The notes below the pieces were generated by a model. It had not been told where the DNA came from. It saw nothing but the letters and a program-made list of their open reading frames with translations, and did no database searches. This document shows positions 43,973 through 51,710 of a DNA stretch of 64,000 nt, piece by piece. Every line of letters begins with the position of its first letter. The first letter of the stretch is position 1. The DNA is from JAGXTF01 sp044224315 (lineage in GTDB: Bacteria > Bacteroidota > Bacteroidia > NS11-12g > UBA955). The translations under genes and the position numbers were made by a program. Location: contig JBGAKR010000003.1 of the NCBI GenBank assembly GCA_044224315.1, positions 372,001 through 436,000 on the forward strand, in the 5' to 3' direction.

Positions 43973-43980
43973 TACCTTCG
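43973..43980 (+). promoter_or_regulatory. -7 box variant TACCTTCG for the microprotein
   Basis: Same 8-mer as at 8225-8232. It lies 59 nt before the ATG at 44040 and 6 nt after the previous stop. Confidence 0.4.
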
Positions 43981-44039
43981 TGCAACCATTACAGAAAACC
44001 TAAGTCTAACCAATACAACAAAACTTAAAACCTACAGCT

Positions 44040-44144
44040 ATGGCAGAGCAAACACCCAAACACCGTGGAGTTAACTCCAAACTGATTACCGGATCTCTCT
44101 TGTACATTATCACCGTGCAGATCATCCGAAGATTTATCTCTTGA
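44040..44144 (+). CDS. Small membrane microprotein, 34 aa, unrecognised
   Basis: The frame MAEQTPKHRGVNSKLITGS...ITVQIIRRFIS has a polar basic N-terminus (residues 1-14) and one predicted hydrophobic segment (SLLYIITVQIIRRFIS, about 18-34) ending in Arg-Arg. It sits in the 243-nt gap between the PKD-repeat gene and convergent priA. Support for it being a gene: a -7 box upstream at 43973 and a textbook terminator at 44181-44211. No homologue comes to mind. Could be an inner-membrane small protein or a hydrophobic toxin; there is no antitoxin RNA signal that I can see. Confidence 0.5.
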   Translation: MAEQTPKHRGVNSKLITGSLLYIITVQIIRRFIS

Positions 44145-44180
44145 AAATATAGGCCTGTCGGAGGGTACTATACATTAAGG

Positions 44181-44211
44181 CCGGGTAAGCAACAGTTTAT
44201 CCGGTTTTTTT
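44181..44211 (+). terminator. Intrinsic terminator after the microprotein
   Basis: CCGGGTAA pairs with TTATCCGG (one G-U) around GCAACAGT, then seven T. Its T-run overlaps the priA stop codon on the other strand. Confidence 0.85.
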
Positions 44212-46666
44212 ATGCCGGATCCACATCAAAATCTACCATTACCCCTTTCATTCCATCGGTTTTGGTAATTTCCATCACACTGGCAATCAGAAACGCCTTA
44301 ATGCGTTTGATATTGTCTTTGGCCGGATCCATCTTAACCAGTATATGTTGGATATAATAGTTGCGGATTTTGCCTACTGCCGGCACTTGCGGCCCCAGAA
44401 TACGTTCGTGCAAAGCTGCACGTACATGGTTGCCGTAGATTACCGATGCATTTTTTACCACCTGAAAATCTTTATGCTTTAGCGATACCCTGATTAATCG
44501 CGTAAAAGGAGGATAAGCCAATTCTTTACGCATGGGAATTTCGAGATTGGCCAAAGCCATATAATCGGCATTTACCACCGCCTGTATAACGGGGTTCGAA
44601 ATCTGGGCAGTTTGCAAAATGGCTTTGCCCTGCTTGATGCCACGCCCCGCCCTACCCGATACCTGGTGCAGTTGCTGAAAAGCCCTTTCATGGCTTCTAA
44701 AATCGGGTATTTGCAGCAGCATATCGGCATCTACCACAGCCACCAAACCTACGTTTTTAAAGTCTAATCCCTTGCTTAACAGCTGCGTACCTACAAGTAT
44801 GTCGATATCGCCTTTGTCATACCCATTGAGGATTCGCTGAAAGTCAGACCGTTTGCGCACCGAATCCTGGTCGAAACGGGTAATGCGGGCTTCGGGAAAA
44901 TAAATGGCCAGCTCTTCGGCGATTCTTTCTGTGCCGTATCCCTTCATACTCAGGCTGCTGCTGCCACAGGCAGGGCATTGCTTTGGCGGATCCTGGCTAT
45001 AGCCGCAATAGGTGCATTTCTGGGCATTGATGCTTTTAAAGTAGGTAAGAGTAATGTCGCAGTTAATACACTGGGCGGTATGTCCGCACATATCGCAGCT
45101 GATATAGGGGACATAGCCCTTGCGGTTTTGAAATACAATGATTTGTCCGCGTTTATCCAACACCCTTTGCATCTCTTCCAGCAAAACACTGCTAAAGGCC
45201 TGCTTCATACGGTTTTGGCGCTTGGCTTCGCCGGTATGCAACAGTTGTATGGCCGGTTCGGGCGTATCGATATAGCGGGTTGAAAGTCGCACCAACTGCA
45301 TTTTGCCTTCTTTGCACAACTCCAGCATTTCGTACGATGGGGTTGCAGACCCTAAAAGCACATGGGCCTTATGCACAGCGGCCAGGTGCATGGCAGTATC
45401 GCGTCCGTTGTAATGGGGTCTTTTATCAAACTGCTTAAAGGTATTTTCATGCTCTTCATCCACCACCACCAAACCCAGTTTTTGGAATGGTGCAAAAACC
45501 GCACTGCGCGCACCTATCAGCAACTTTATTTCGCCACTGCGCACCTTGCTATACAATTCGGTGCGTTCGTGGGCCGAGTAAAAATGATGCCATACTCCCA
45601 TTTGTTCGCCAAAAAACCGGGATAATCGCTGCACCATTTGTTCGGTAATGCCTACCTCGGGCAATAAATACAGCACCTGTTTGCCTTCTGCCAGGGCTTT
45701 GCGTATAAACTCAATGTACAAGTAGGTTTTGCCACTGCCTGTAGCACCAAACAACAGTGCGGGTTGTTTATTTGCAAACGACTGAGCAATGCTATCTGCT
45801 GCCAGTTGCTGCTCACCACTCAATTCAAACGAATCATTCGAACCCTCATTTTTAGCCAATCGGCCTACTTCTTTTTTCAATCGTTTCAGCAACCCCTTTT
45901 CTTCCAGGGCCGCAATATGCGAAGTGGCTACATCGTATTCGGCAGTGAGTCTATTTAACGGAAATTCACCTTTACCCATACCCATAGCTGCCAATATCAC
46001 ATTGGCTTGTTTGGGTGCTTTTTTCTCAAGTTTTTCCAGTGTAGTGCGTGCAAATTCCGGGTCATCCCACTCCGGGGTAAGGCAAACATAGGTTTCCATT
46101 TTGGGCCGGTAATTTTCCTTTACCTCTTCATGCATTAAAATGATACCACGTTGGTACAAACTTTTAATGTATTTCATGGGCGATTTTAAGCCAATGGCTG
46201 TGGCGGCTTCATCAATTCTCAGTTGCTTTTTTTTGTGCAATGCTTCCAAAATCAGCCATTCTTTTTCGTCCATTTCCAACTCCTGGGTTTCATCAAATTC
46301 GGGGTTTAACACCAGGGTGCTTTCACTTTGCAACCTATATCCTGCGGGCAACGCAGCAGCCATCACATCGCCCAGATAGCACATATAGTATTCGCTGATC
46401 CATTGCCAAAATTTTAATTGTGAGGGGGTTATTATGGGTTCCTCATCCAGAATTTCGATGATATAGGAAGCTTCGTATTTTTCGGGCGGTACATCGCTAA
46501 AATCAACTACAATTCCCGCATAAATTTTTCGCACACCAAACTGCACTACTACACGTTGGCCAATTTCAATTAAATCGTTCCATTCCATGGGCACCCTGTA
46601 TGTATATAAACGGGGCACAGGAACCGGCAATAAAACCTGGGCAAATATGGTATTGGATTCAGACAA
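44210..46666 (-). CDS. priA: Primosomal protein N' (PriA helicase)
   Basis: 818 aa replication-restart helicase. N-terminal 3'-DNA-binding domain (FAQVLLPVPVPRLYTYRVP), Walker A LLFGATGSGKTYLYIE, DEEH box VVVDEEHENTFKQ, VLLGSATPS, the zinc-binding cysteines CDMCGHTAQCINC and CTYCGYSQDPPKQCPAC, TERIAEEL and motif VI HQVSGRAGRG. Full length. The start is TTG at 46666: no in-frame ATG precedes the conserved N-terminus and a TAAATTCG box lies 5 nt upstream. Stop codon overlaps the terminator at 44181-44211. Confidence 0.97.
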   Translation of the reverse strand: MSESNTIFAQVLLPVPVPRLYTYRVPMEWNDLIEIGQRVVVQFGVRKIYAGIVVDFSDVPPEKYEASYIIEILDEEPIITPSQLKFWQWISEYYMCYLGDVMAAALPAGYRLQSESTLVLNPEFDETQELEMDEKEWLILEALHKKKQLRIDEAATAIGLKSPMKYIKSLYQRGIILMHEEVKENYRPKMETYVCLTPEWDDPEFARTTLEKLEKKAPKQANVILAAMGMGKGEFPLNRLTAEYDVATSHIAALEEKGLLKRLKKEVGRLAKNEGSNDSFELSGEQQLAADSIAQSFANKQPALLFGATGSGKTYLYIEFIRKALAEGKQVLYLLPEVGITEQMVQRLSRFFGEQMGVWHHFYSAHERTELYSKVRSGEIKLLIGARSAVFAPFQKLGLVVVDEEHENTFKQFDKRPHYNGRDTAMHLAAVHKAHVLLGSATPSYEMLELCKEGKMQLVRLSTRYIDTPEPAIQLLHTGEAKRQNRMKQAFSSVLLEEMQRVLDKRGQIIVFQNRKGYVPYISCDMCGHTAQCINCDITLTYFKSINAQKCTYCGYSQDPPKQCPACGSSSLSMKGYGTERIAEELAIYFPEARITRFDQDSVRKRSDFQRILNGYDKGDIDILVGTQLLSKGLDFKNVGLVAVVDADMLLQIPDFRSHERAFQQLHQVSGRAGRGIKQGKAILQTAQISNPVIQAVVNADYMALANLEIPMRKELAYPPFTRLIRVSLKHKDFQVVKNASVIYGNHVRAALHERILGPQVPAVGKIRNYYIQHILVKMDPAKDNIKRIKAFLIASVMEITKTDGMKGVMVDFDVDPA

Positions 46667-46671
46667 GAAGG

Positions 46672-46679
46672 CGAATTTA
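46672..46679 (-). promoter_or_regulatory. -7 box variant TAAATTCG, 5 nt before TTG (priA)
   Basis: One mismatch (C for T) from TAnnTTTG, as at 8225. Predicts a leaderless priA mRNA. Confidence 0.45.
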
Positions 46680-46701
46680 CGCTGTACCCATTTTTTAAAT
46701 A

Positions 46702-46709
46702 TACTTTTG
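46702..46709 (+). promoter_or_regulatory. -7 box TACTTTTG for the GNAT gene
   Basis: Exact match, 24 nt before the ATG at 46734; divergent to the priA promoter. Confidence 0.55.
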
Positions 46710-46733
46710 TTGATAATTGCTTAAAATTGCCCA

Positions 46734-47171
46734 ATGGATTTAGAATTCCGACACTTGGTTACCCTTGAAGAACGGCTCACTGTTTTTCCGCTTTATCATC
46801 AGCTTAATCCCAAACTTTCCGAGGAAAAATTCAAACAGCGCATGACCCAAATTATGCAGGAACCGGGCTATCATTTATTGGCTATTTTCAGCTCCGATAA
46901 ATTAATTGCCATTTCGGGATACTGGCTCAGTCACAAACTCTATGCAGGCAAATATTTAGAACCCGATAATGTGGTGGTGGACGAGAATTACCGATCGCAG
47001 GGGGTTGGAGAAGCACTACAAACTGAACTTGAAAATATCGCACGAAAAAATCAATGCAATGCCATGATGCTGGATGCTTATTTACACAACCTGGCCGGAC
47101 ATAAATTTTACGAACGGCATGGGTATAAAAAAGAAGGGTATCACTTTGTTAAAAAGCTGGCCAGCTCTTGA
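46734..47171 (+). CDS. GNAT-family N-acetyltransferase
   Basis: 145 aa. GNAT fold with the acetyl-CoA pyrophosphate-binding motif VVDENYRSQGVGEALQTELENIAR and a C-terminal LDAYLHNLAGHKFYERHGYKKEGYHF. Acceptor substrate unknown. It ends 31 nt inside the 3' coding end of the convergent UbiA-family gene; both frames are clean through the overlap. Confidence 0.9.
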   Translation: MDLEFRHLVTLEERLTVFPLYHQLNPKLSEEKFKQRMTQIMQEPGYHLLAIFSSDKLIAISGYWLSHKLYAGKYLEPDNVVVDENYRSQGVGEALQTELENIARKNQCNAMMLDAYLHNLAGHKFYERHGYKKEGYHFVKKLASS

Positions 47172-48058
47172 TTCACCAGCCCTATGGTAGCCAAACTGGC
47201 AATGTGTATTACAATGGCTATTTTTAAAAAACTATCAGCTATTATATAAAATCCATCATTTTTTGAAAGCAAACAGGCCAATGAAACAATTAATGCCGTA
47301 GCCATGCTAAAAGCACTGATGAGTACAAAATAATCAAGCTGTTTATAGAAAACCAATGTACCTAAAACGTAGGCCATGGTAGATAACAATGTAATGGCAA
47401 ATAACCATTGGCGGGTGAAATTTTTACCTGCGGCAACTACCACGGTTTGGTAACCAAAAATAATATTGCCTTTATTTCCGTTGAGGTCTTTTACAACTTC
47501 CCTGGTAAAACCCACTGCCAATAAACTGGCCAAATAAAGCAGCAATCCATAGTGCATATCGAAATAGTGCAACCAAATGGCCATGATGGGTGAAATGGCC
47601 AGCAGACTGGCAGAAAGCTCGCGGATTAAGGGTAATTTTTGTAATTTATGCGAATAAATCCAAAACATAAAGGTAAGAATTACAGCAAAAATAAATACTT
47701 TATATGAGGCAAAAAGCGCCACCATTACTGAGGTTACATTTAAAACCACGTATACATTCAGCAAATAATTTTGCCCTAAAAGCCGGCTAAAAACTACGGA
47801 TTTTGGATTGTTAATTAAATCCTTATCTACATCGTAAAAGCTATTGATAATAAAGGCTCCGGCTACGGCGGCTGTGGTGCTTAATACAATTAAATGTAAT
47901 TTAATATCGGATAAAAAAATAATTAAATCGGTATTTAATTTAAATACAAAATACGCTACCAGGTATTGCGAAAGTCCCAATAAACCTATGTTGTACCAGC
48001 GAATGGCACGTAATAATAAAACAAGGTTAACAAAAGGACCTTTGCTGGGCCCGGTCAT
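47141..48058 (-). CDS. UbiA-family prenyltransferase (geranylgeranylglyceryl-phosphate synthase-like)
   Basis: 305 aa integral membrane protein with about nine hydrophobic segments. The first Asp motif is NSFYDVDKDLINNPKS (N72, D76, D78, D80). The second, REVVKDLNGNKGN (D191, N195, N198), has Asn where the usual D-x3-D acidic residues would be. In Bacteroidota this gene is annotated as geranylgeranylglycerol-phosphate geranylgeranyltransferase and sits beside the mevalonate genes, as here (2-nt gap to the mevalonate kinase). The missing aspartates make the exact substrate, or even activity, uncertain. Confidence 0.82.
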   Translation of the reverse strand: MTGPSKGPFVNLVLLLRAIRWYNIGLLGLSQYLVAYFVFKLNTDLIIFLSDIKLHLIVLSTTAAVAGAFIINSFYDVDKDLINNPKSVVFSRLLGQNYLLNVYVVLNVTSVMVALFASYKVFIFAVILTFMFWIYSHKLQKLPLIRELSASLLAISPIMAIWLHYFDMHYGLLLYLASLLAVGFTREVVKDLNGNKGNIIFGYQTVVVAAGKNFTRQWLFAITLLSTMAYVLGTLVFYKQLDYFVLISAFSMATALIVSLACLLSKNDGFYIIADSFLKIAIVIHIASLATIGLVNQELASFLTK

Positions 48059-48060
48059 AT

Positions 48061-49005
48061 TTAAAATTTATGAATTACCTGCAATCTGTGGCCTTTGAGC
48101 ATTTCTTCGGCGCGTTGCAAATCCTGGGTAAAGCCCAGTATAAAGCCTCCGCCTCCGCTGCCACATAGTTTCAAATAGTAGGCATTGGTTTCAATCCCAT
48201 TGCGCCAGGTTTCCTCAAATTTTTCAGGAATCATGGGTTTGAAATTTTCAAGAAACAGTTTGCTCAGTTCTTTCAAATTGTCAAACAAGGGTTTGGTATC
48301 GCCTTTCAGGAATGCTTTGATGCATTCGTCGTTGTATTTTTTCAGTTTGGTTTTCACCAAATGCCTGAAACCTTCTTCTTTGAGTTTTTGCAGAAAAATG
48401 GAAACCATACCCTGGGTTTTGCCGGGGCTTCCGCTGTCCATGAGGAATATTGCCCCTTGGCCATTTGCATTGCTGGTAGGCACGGCAACGGTACCCAAAT
48501 CGCTTTTGCTTTTAATAAGCACGGGCAAATTGAGGTAACAAATCAGCGGGTCCAAACCAGAGCTTTTGCCATGAAAGAAATTTTCGAGGAAGGCAAGGGT
48601 GGTTTTTAATTGCAATAATTTATCACCGGCGGCTACTTCGTTTTCAGAAACCTTGTCTATGGCATAGGCATCGTAAATGGCGGCAACCAAAGCGCCGCTG
48701 CTACCCACACCAAATCCCTGCGGAATGCTGCTATCGAAATACAGCCCGTTTTGCAGGTCTTTTTCCAATTTGGCCAGATTCATGCGGCAAGGCAGGGTGC
48801 CATTGGCTTCTGATTGGCGCAGGTATCCAAGATAATTAACCAGGCTTTCGTTGCTTTTTACCTGCTTTTCGTCAGACTCATCATCAATCTGCAGCAGTTT
48901 GCCTTTGTAAAAATGGTATGGAATGCTCAGTCCCATTGAGTCTTCAATGATTCCGTATTCTCCGAAGAGCAGAATTTTGGCGTAGTACAATGAGTCTTTT
49001 AACAT
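48061..49005 (-). CDS. Mevalonate kinase-like GHMP kinase
   Basis: 314 aa. Starts MLKDSLYYAKILLFGEYGIIEDS, the GHMP substrate-binding start. ATP motif PQGFGVGSSGALVAAI and C-terminal motif LCGSGGGGFILGFT complete the family pattern. Phosphorylates mevalonate in the mevalonate pathway (by context and family). The ATG at 49005 leaves a 2-nt gap to mvaD; an in-frame start at 49065 would overlap mvaD by 58 nt and adds an unlikely N-terminus. The other GHMP kinase of the cluster is 50105-51034. Confidence 0.88.
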   Translation of the reverse strand: MLKDSLYYAKILLFGEYGIIEDSMGLSIPYHFYKGKLLQIDDESDEKQVKSNESLVNYLGYLRQSEANGTLPCRMNLAKLEKDLQNGLYFDSSIPQGFGVGSSGALVAAIYDAYAIDKVSENEVAAGDKLLQLKTTLAFLENFFHGKSSGLDPLICYLNLPVLIKSKSDLGTVAVPTSNANGQGAIFLMDSGSPGKTQGMVSIFLQKLKEEGFRHLVKTKLKKYNDECIKAFLKGDTKPLFDNLKELSKLFLENFKPMIPEKFEETWRNGIETNAYYLKLCGSGGGGFILGFTQDLQRAEEMLKGHRLQVIHKF

Positions 49006-49007
49006 TC

Positions 49008-50039
49008 TTACAATTTCACCGGACCCTTTCCGGTTGCACTGCAAAGATACTGCCCATTCTGGCAATAAACCAATAAATCGTTTTCAATGAAATGCACAAT
49101 CTCAGATCTGTACATTTCAGGAAACAGTAAGTGCACATTGGCGCCGGCATCGAGGGTGAACATCAGCGGCAGGCCTGACTTTTCTCTGAATTCCCATATT
49201 TTTTCGATAACGGCAAGTGTATTGGGCCGCATCAGCAGGTAATAAGGCGAGCTTACCATCATCATGGCGTGCAGTTGCAGGGCTTCACTTTCTACAATGG
49301 AAATAAAGGTTCTTACACTGCCTTTGCGCATGGCATCGAGTATGCGTTGCAGATTCTGGGTGGCTACCTCAAACCGCTTATGTGCATAAGGATTGCCCGC
49401 CAACAGGGAATGCCCTTCGGTGCTACTTACCTTTTTTTCTCCGGCATCTACAATCAACACCGCATCCATCAGGTTGTTCAGGGGTTCGGCAATTTCGTCG
49501 GCAAAGGGGATGGCATATTCGTCGTTGCTATTTTCAATATTGCCATGCGAACCCCAAATTCCGGGCTGCCCATACAAACTGCGGCAAGCGCTGCCACTGC
49601 CCAGACGCGAAATACGACTTGCCTCGCGGTAAAAATCGGGGAACATTTTACCGGTAACCTGTTGTTCCAAATCACATATGCACAATGCCAGGGCGCCAAA
49701 CCCGGCTGCACTGCTGGCAATGCCTGTGGCATGCGGAAAATTATTGGATGTTTGTATATACAAATGATGGTTTTGCACCACCGTAAAATCGGCAAAAATG
49801 CGCTGTAAAAATGCACCAATTTTAGGTTCAAATGAGGGCTTGGGAGCCCCGTCTACCAATACATTGAAGGCCGGTTTGCCCGATACATTGCCATGCACAA
49901 GTTCTATGCTGGTTTCGGCATACAAATCACTCAATGTAAGAGATACACTGGGGTTGGCGGGCAATTGTATGCCTCCCTCCTTTTTACCCCAATACTTTAC
50001 CAGGGCTATGTTTGACGGGCAACGATAAGCAGCTTTCAA
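49008..50039 (-). CDS. mvaD: Diphosphomevalonate decarboxylase
   Basis: 343 aa GHMP-superfamily enzyme that decarboxylates mevalonate diphosphate to IPP with ATP. Seen: AAYRCPSNIALVKYWGKKEGGIQLPANPSVSLTLSD (the mevalonate decarboxylase signature), NNFPHATGIASSAAGFGALA (ATP loop) and the MVFTLDAGANVHLL-like C-terminal block (LPLMFTLDAGANVHLLFPE). The start must be the TTG at 50039, because an in-frame stop lies directly upstream and no ATG is available. A TAAATTTG box lies 14 nt upstream. Confidence 0.93.
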   Translation of the reverse strand: MKAAYRCPSNIALVKYWGKKEGGIQLPANPSVSLTLSDLYAETSIELVHGNVSGKPAFNVLVDGAPKPSFEPKIGAFLQRIFADFTVVQNHHLYIQTSNNFPHATGIASSAAGFGALALCICDLEQQVTGKMFPDFYREASRISRLGSGSACRSLYGQPGIWGSHGNIENSNDEYAIPFADEIAEPLNNLMDAVLIVDAGEKKVSSTEGHSLLAGNPYAHKRFEVATQNLQRILDAMRKGSVRTFISIVESEALQLHAMMMVSSPYYLLMRPNTLAVIEKIWEFREKSGLPLMFTLDAGANVHLLFPEMYRSEIVHFIENDLLVYCQNGQYLCSATGKGPVKL

Positions 50040-50053
50040 TGATTATTTTTTTG

Positions 50054-50061
50054 CAAATTTA
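50054..50061 (-). promoter_or_regulatory. -7 box TAAATTTG for mvaD
   Basis: Exact match on the minus strand, 14 nt before the TTG start; suggests mvaD, the kinase and the UbiA gene form one transcript. Confidence 0.5.
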
Positions 50062-50104
50062 CTTCGCAATGTTCACTAATTTTTGTGTTTAACAAATAGG
50101 GAAA

Positions 50105-51034
50105 TTAACTTCCTATCACCATCTCATTCCAGGGCACCACTTGCATACTTGCAAAAGTTTCAGAATATTCTGAAAGTACTTTTTGGTTTACCAGCAACAT
50201 ATCGCCACCCCAGGCGCCCAACCATTTGCACAGGCCACCCTGTATGGGTTGAATTTTTAGATCGTCGTACGCTTTGGGAATTTCTAAATACTGGGCCAAC
50301 AAGGCTTGGTACATTTCCAGCATGGCCTCGAGCAAAGGAATGCTGCGCGGATTTTTAATGGCATTCACACAGGCATTCAACTGCTGCAAAATCATGGGGT
50401 CGATTTTCATTTCATCCAGCCTGGGTTTCAGCTGGGCCATAGAGCTGCGGCTGTTTTGTTTATTGCCCGGAAAAGCCAGAAACCAGTTTGCCGTAAGTTG
50501 GGCGTCCAACCGCCAGGGCTCCCAATTGGGTTGATCGCCTTCCAACCAATACAGCAATGGTTTGCCGGTAACCGCAACTGCTACATCATAGCCACTGCCC
50601 CCAAAAACTGTGCGTTGCAGCTCAAAAGGATCTACACCAGTCCAGCTGGCCAAGGAATTTACCAAAGTGCTGCTGGTACCCAGGCCCCAACTGCGGTCAA
50701 ATTCGGCAGTGGTTTCTATGCGAATGGTTTTATGCAGAAAAAATTCTTTCCGGTTTTTTTCAATATAGCGCAGCAATTGCACCAGGGTTTTGGCTATTTC
50801 TTCGTCGGTTGACTCGGAAACATGCATAATTTCGGTATCAATGCGGCAATCAAACCAAGCCTTTCCGCTGTGGTCCACACTTTGCCAAATGATTTTAGAA
50901 TTACCGGCTGTTGGCACTTCCCATACCTTCAACCATTGGCCTGCTTTTACCGGCAAGGCCAGGGCTTCTACCCCACCCAGCACAGCATACTCGCCGCAAA
51001 GCAGCACTTTTCCATGTGAAAAATACGATCGCAC
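50105..51034 (-). CDS. GYDIA-type GHMP kinase (candidate phosphomevalonate kinase)
   Basis: 309 aa. GHMP start FSHGKVLLCGEYAVLGGVEALALPV, ATP loop SWGLGTSSTLVNSLASW and the family tag FGGSGYDVAVA (GYDxA) that names the Bacteroidota GYDIA group; GGLCKWLGAWGGDMLL at the C-terminus replaces the usual GSGxGG loop. In mevalonate clusters this gene probably supplies the second phosphorylation (phosphomevalonate kinase); the activity is inferred. The GTG at 51034 is 4 nt downstream of a TACCTTTG box and there is no ATG nearby. Confidence 0.82.
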   Translation of the reverse strand: MRSYFSHGKVLLCGEYAVLGGVEALALPVKAGQWLKVWEVPTAGNSKIIWQSVDHSGKAWFDCRIDTEIMHVSESTDEEIAKTLVQLLRYIEKNRKEFFLHKTIRIETTAEFDRSWGLGTSSTLVNSLASWTGVDPFELQRTVFGGSGYDVAVAVTGKPLLYWLEGDQPNWEPWRLDAQLTANWFLAFPGNKQNSRSSMAQLKPRLDEMKIDPMILQQLNACVNAIKNPRSIPLLEAMLEMYQALLAQYLEIPKAYDDLKIQPIQGGLCKWLGAWGGDMLLVNQKVLSEYSETFASMQVVPWNEMVIGS

Positions 51035-51038
51035 AGGG

Positions 51039-51046
51039 CAAAGGTA
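51039..51046 (-). promoter_or_regulatory. -7 box TACCTTTG, 4 nt before GTG
   Basis: Exact match; the spacer to the GTG of the GYDIA kinase is CCCT. Confidence 0.62.
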
Positions 51047-51084
51047 ATTGCAATTTTAGATTTGCATTCAACCCTTCGATGATT

Positions 51085-51092
51085 GATATTTG
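51085..51092 (+). promoter_or_regulatory. -7 box GATATTTG, 3 nt before ATG
   Basis: One mismatch (first base) from TAnnTTTG; start at 51096 lies 3 nt downstream. Confidence 0.35.
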
Positions 51093-51095
51093 TGC

Positions 51096-51710
51096 ATGGT
51101 TAAAAAATACTACTTTATCATCATGGCCTGTCTTCTGGCCGCACCTCTTGCCCTTAAGGCTACCTCACACAGCATTAACATTGGCAACTTTGTGTACTCC
51201 CCTTCAACTCTATATGTGCAGGTGGGCGATACTGTGAATATTCAGGCCAGTGATATGCACCCTTGTATGCAGGTTTCCAAAACCGACTGGGCCAGCGGCA
51301 CTACTACGGCACTGCCCGCAGGCTGGGGATCTAAAAATGCCAATTTCTTTGTGGTAATTGCCGACACCAATGCCATATACTACCTCTGCGCCAACCATGG
51401 CCCCGATGGCATGAAAGGACGCATTTTAAATGGTACCAACAACCTTAAAACCCATAGTGCAATCGCAAATTCAGGGATTTCGGTTTTCCCAAATCCGGCT
51501 AGCCATGTTTTAAATTTCACATCATCTGCAAGTTTGGAAAACGGTGAGTGGAAACTGATTGATTTGCAAGGCAAAACCGTGGTACAAGGCAGCATCACTG
51601 CCAGTCAAACCCAAATACAGGTGAGTGATTTAAAAGGCATTTATTTACTCATGATTACCGATAAAAACGGAATTTTACACTGCAGGCAGCGGGTGGTGGT
51701 GAGGGATTAA
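51096..51710 (+). CDS. Cupredoxin-domain protein with T9SS type A sorting tag
   Basis: 204 aa. Signal peptide (KKYYFIIMACLLAAPLALKA), then a plastocyanin-like domain (FVYSPSTLYVQVGDTVNIQASDMHPCMQVS...) with the copper ligands His in DMHPCM and the C-terminal Cys-His-Met set in YYLCANHGPDGMKG (type 1 copper site). A flexible linker leads to a C-terminal T9SS type A domain (SVFPNPASHVLNFTSS...WKLIDLQGKTVV...LKGIYLLMI). Probably exported to the cell surface by T9SS. Its stop overlaps that of HMG-CoA reductase by 4 nt. Confidence 0.92.
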   Translation: MVKKYYFIIMACLLAAPLALKATSHSINIGNFVYSPSTLYVQVGDTVNIQASDMHPCMQVSKTDWASGTTTALPAGWGSKNANFFVVIADTNAIYYLCANHGPDGMKGRILNGTNNLKTHSAIANSGISVFPNPASHVLNFTSSASLENGEWKLIDLQGKTVVQGSITASQTQIQVSDLKGIYLLMITDKNGILHCRQRVVVRD

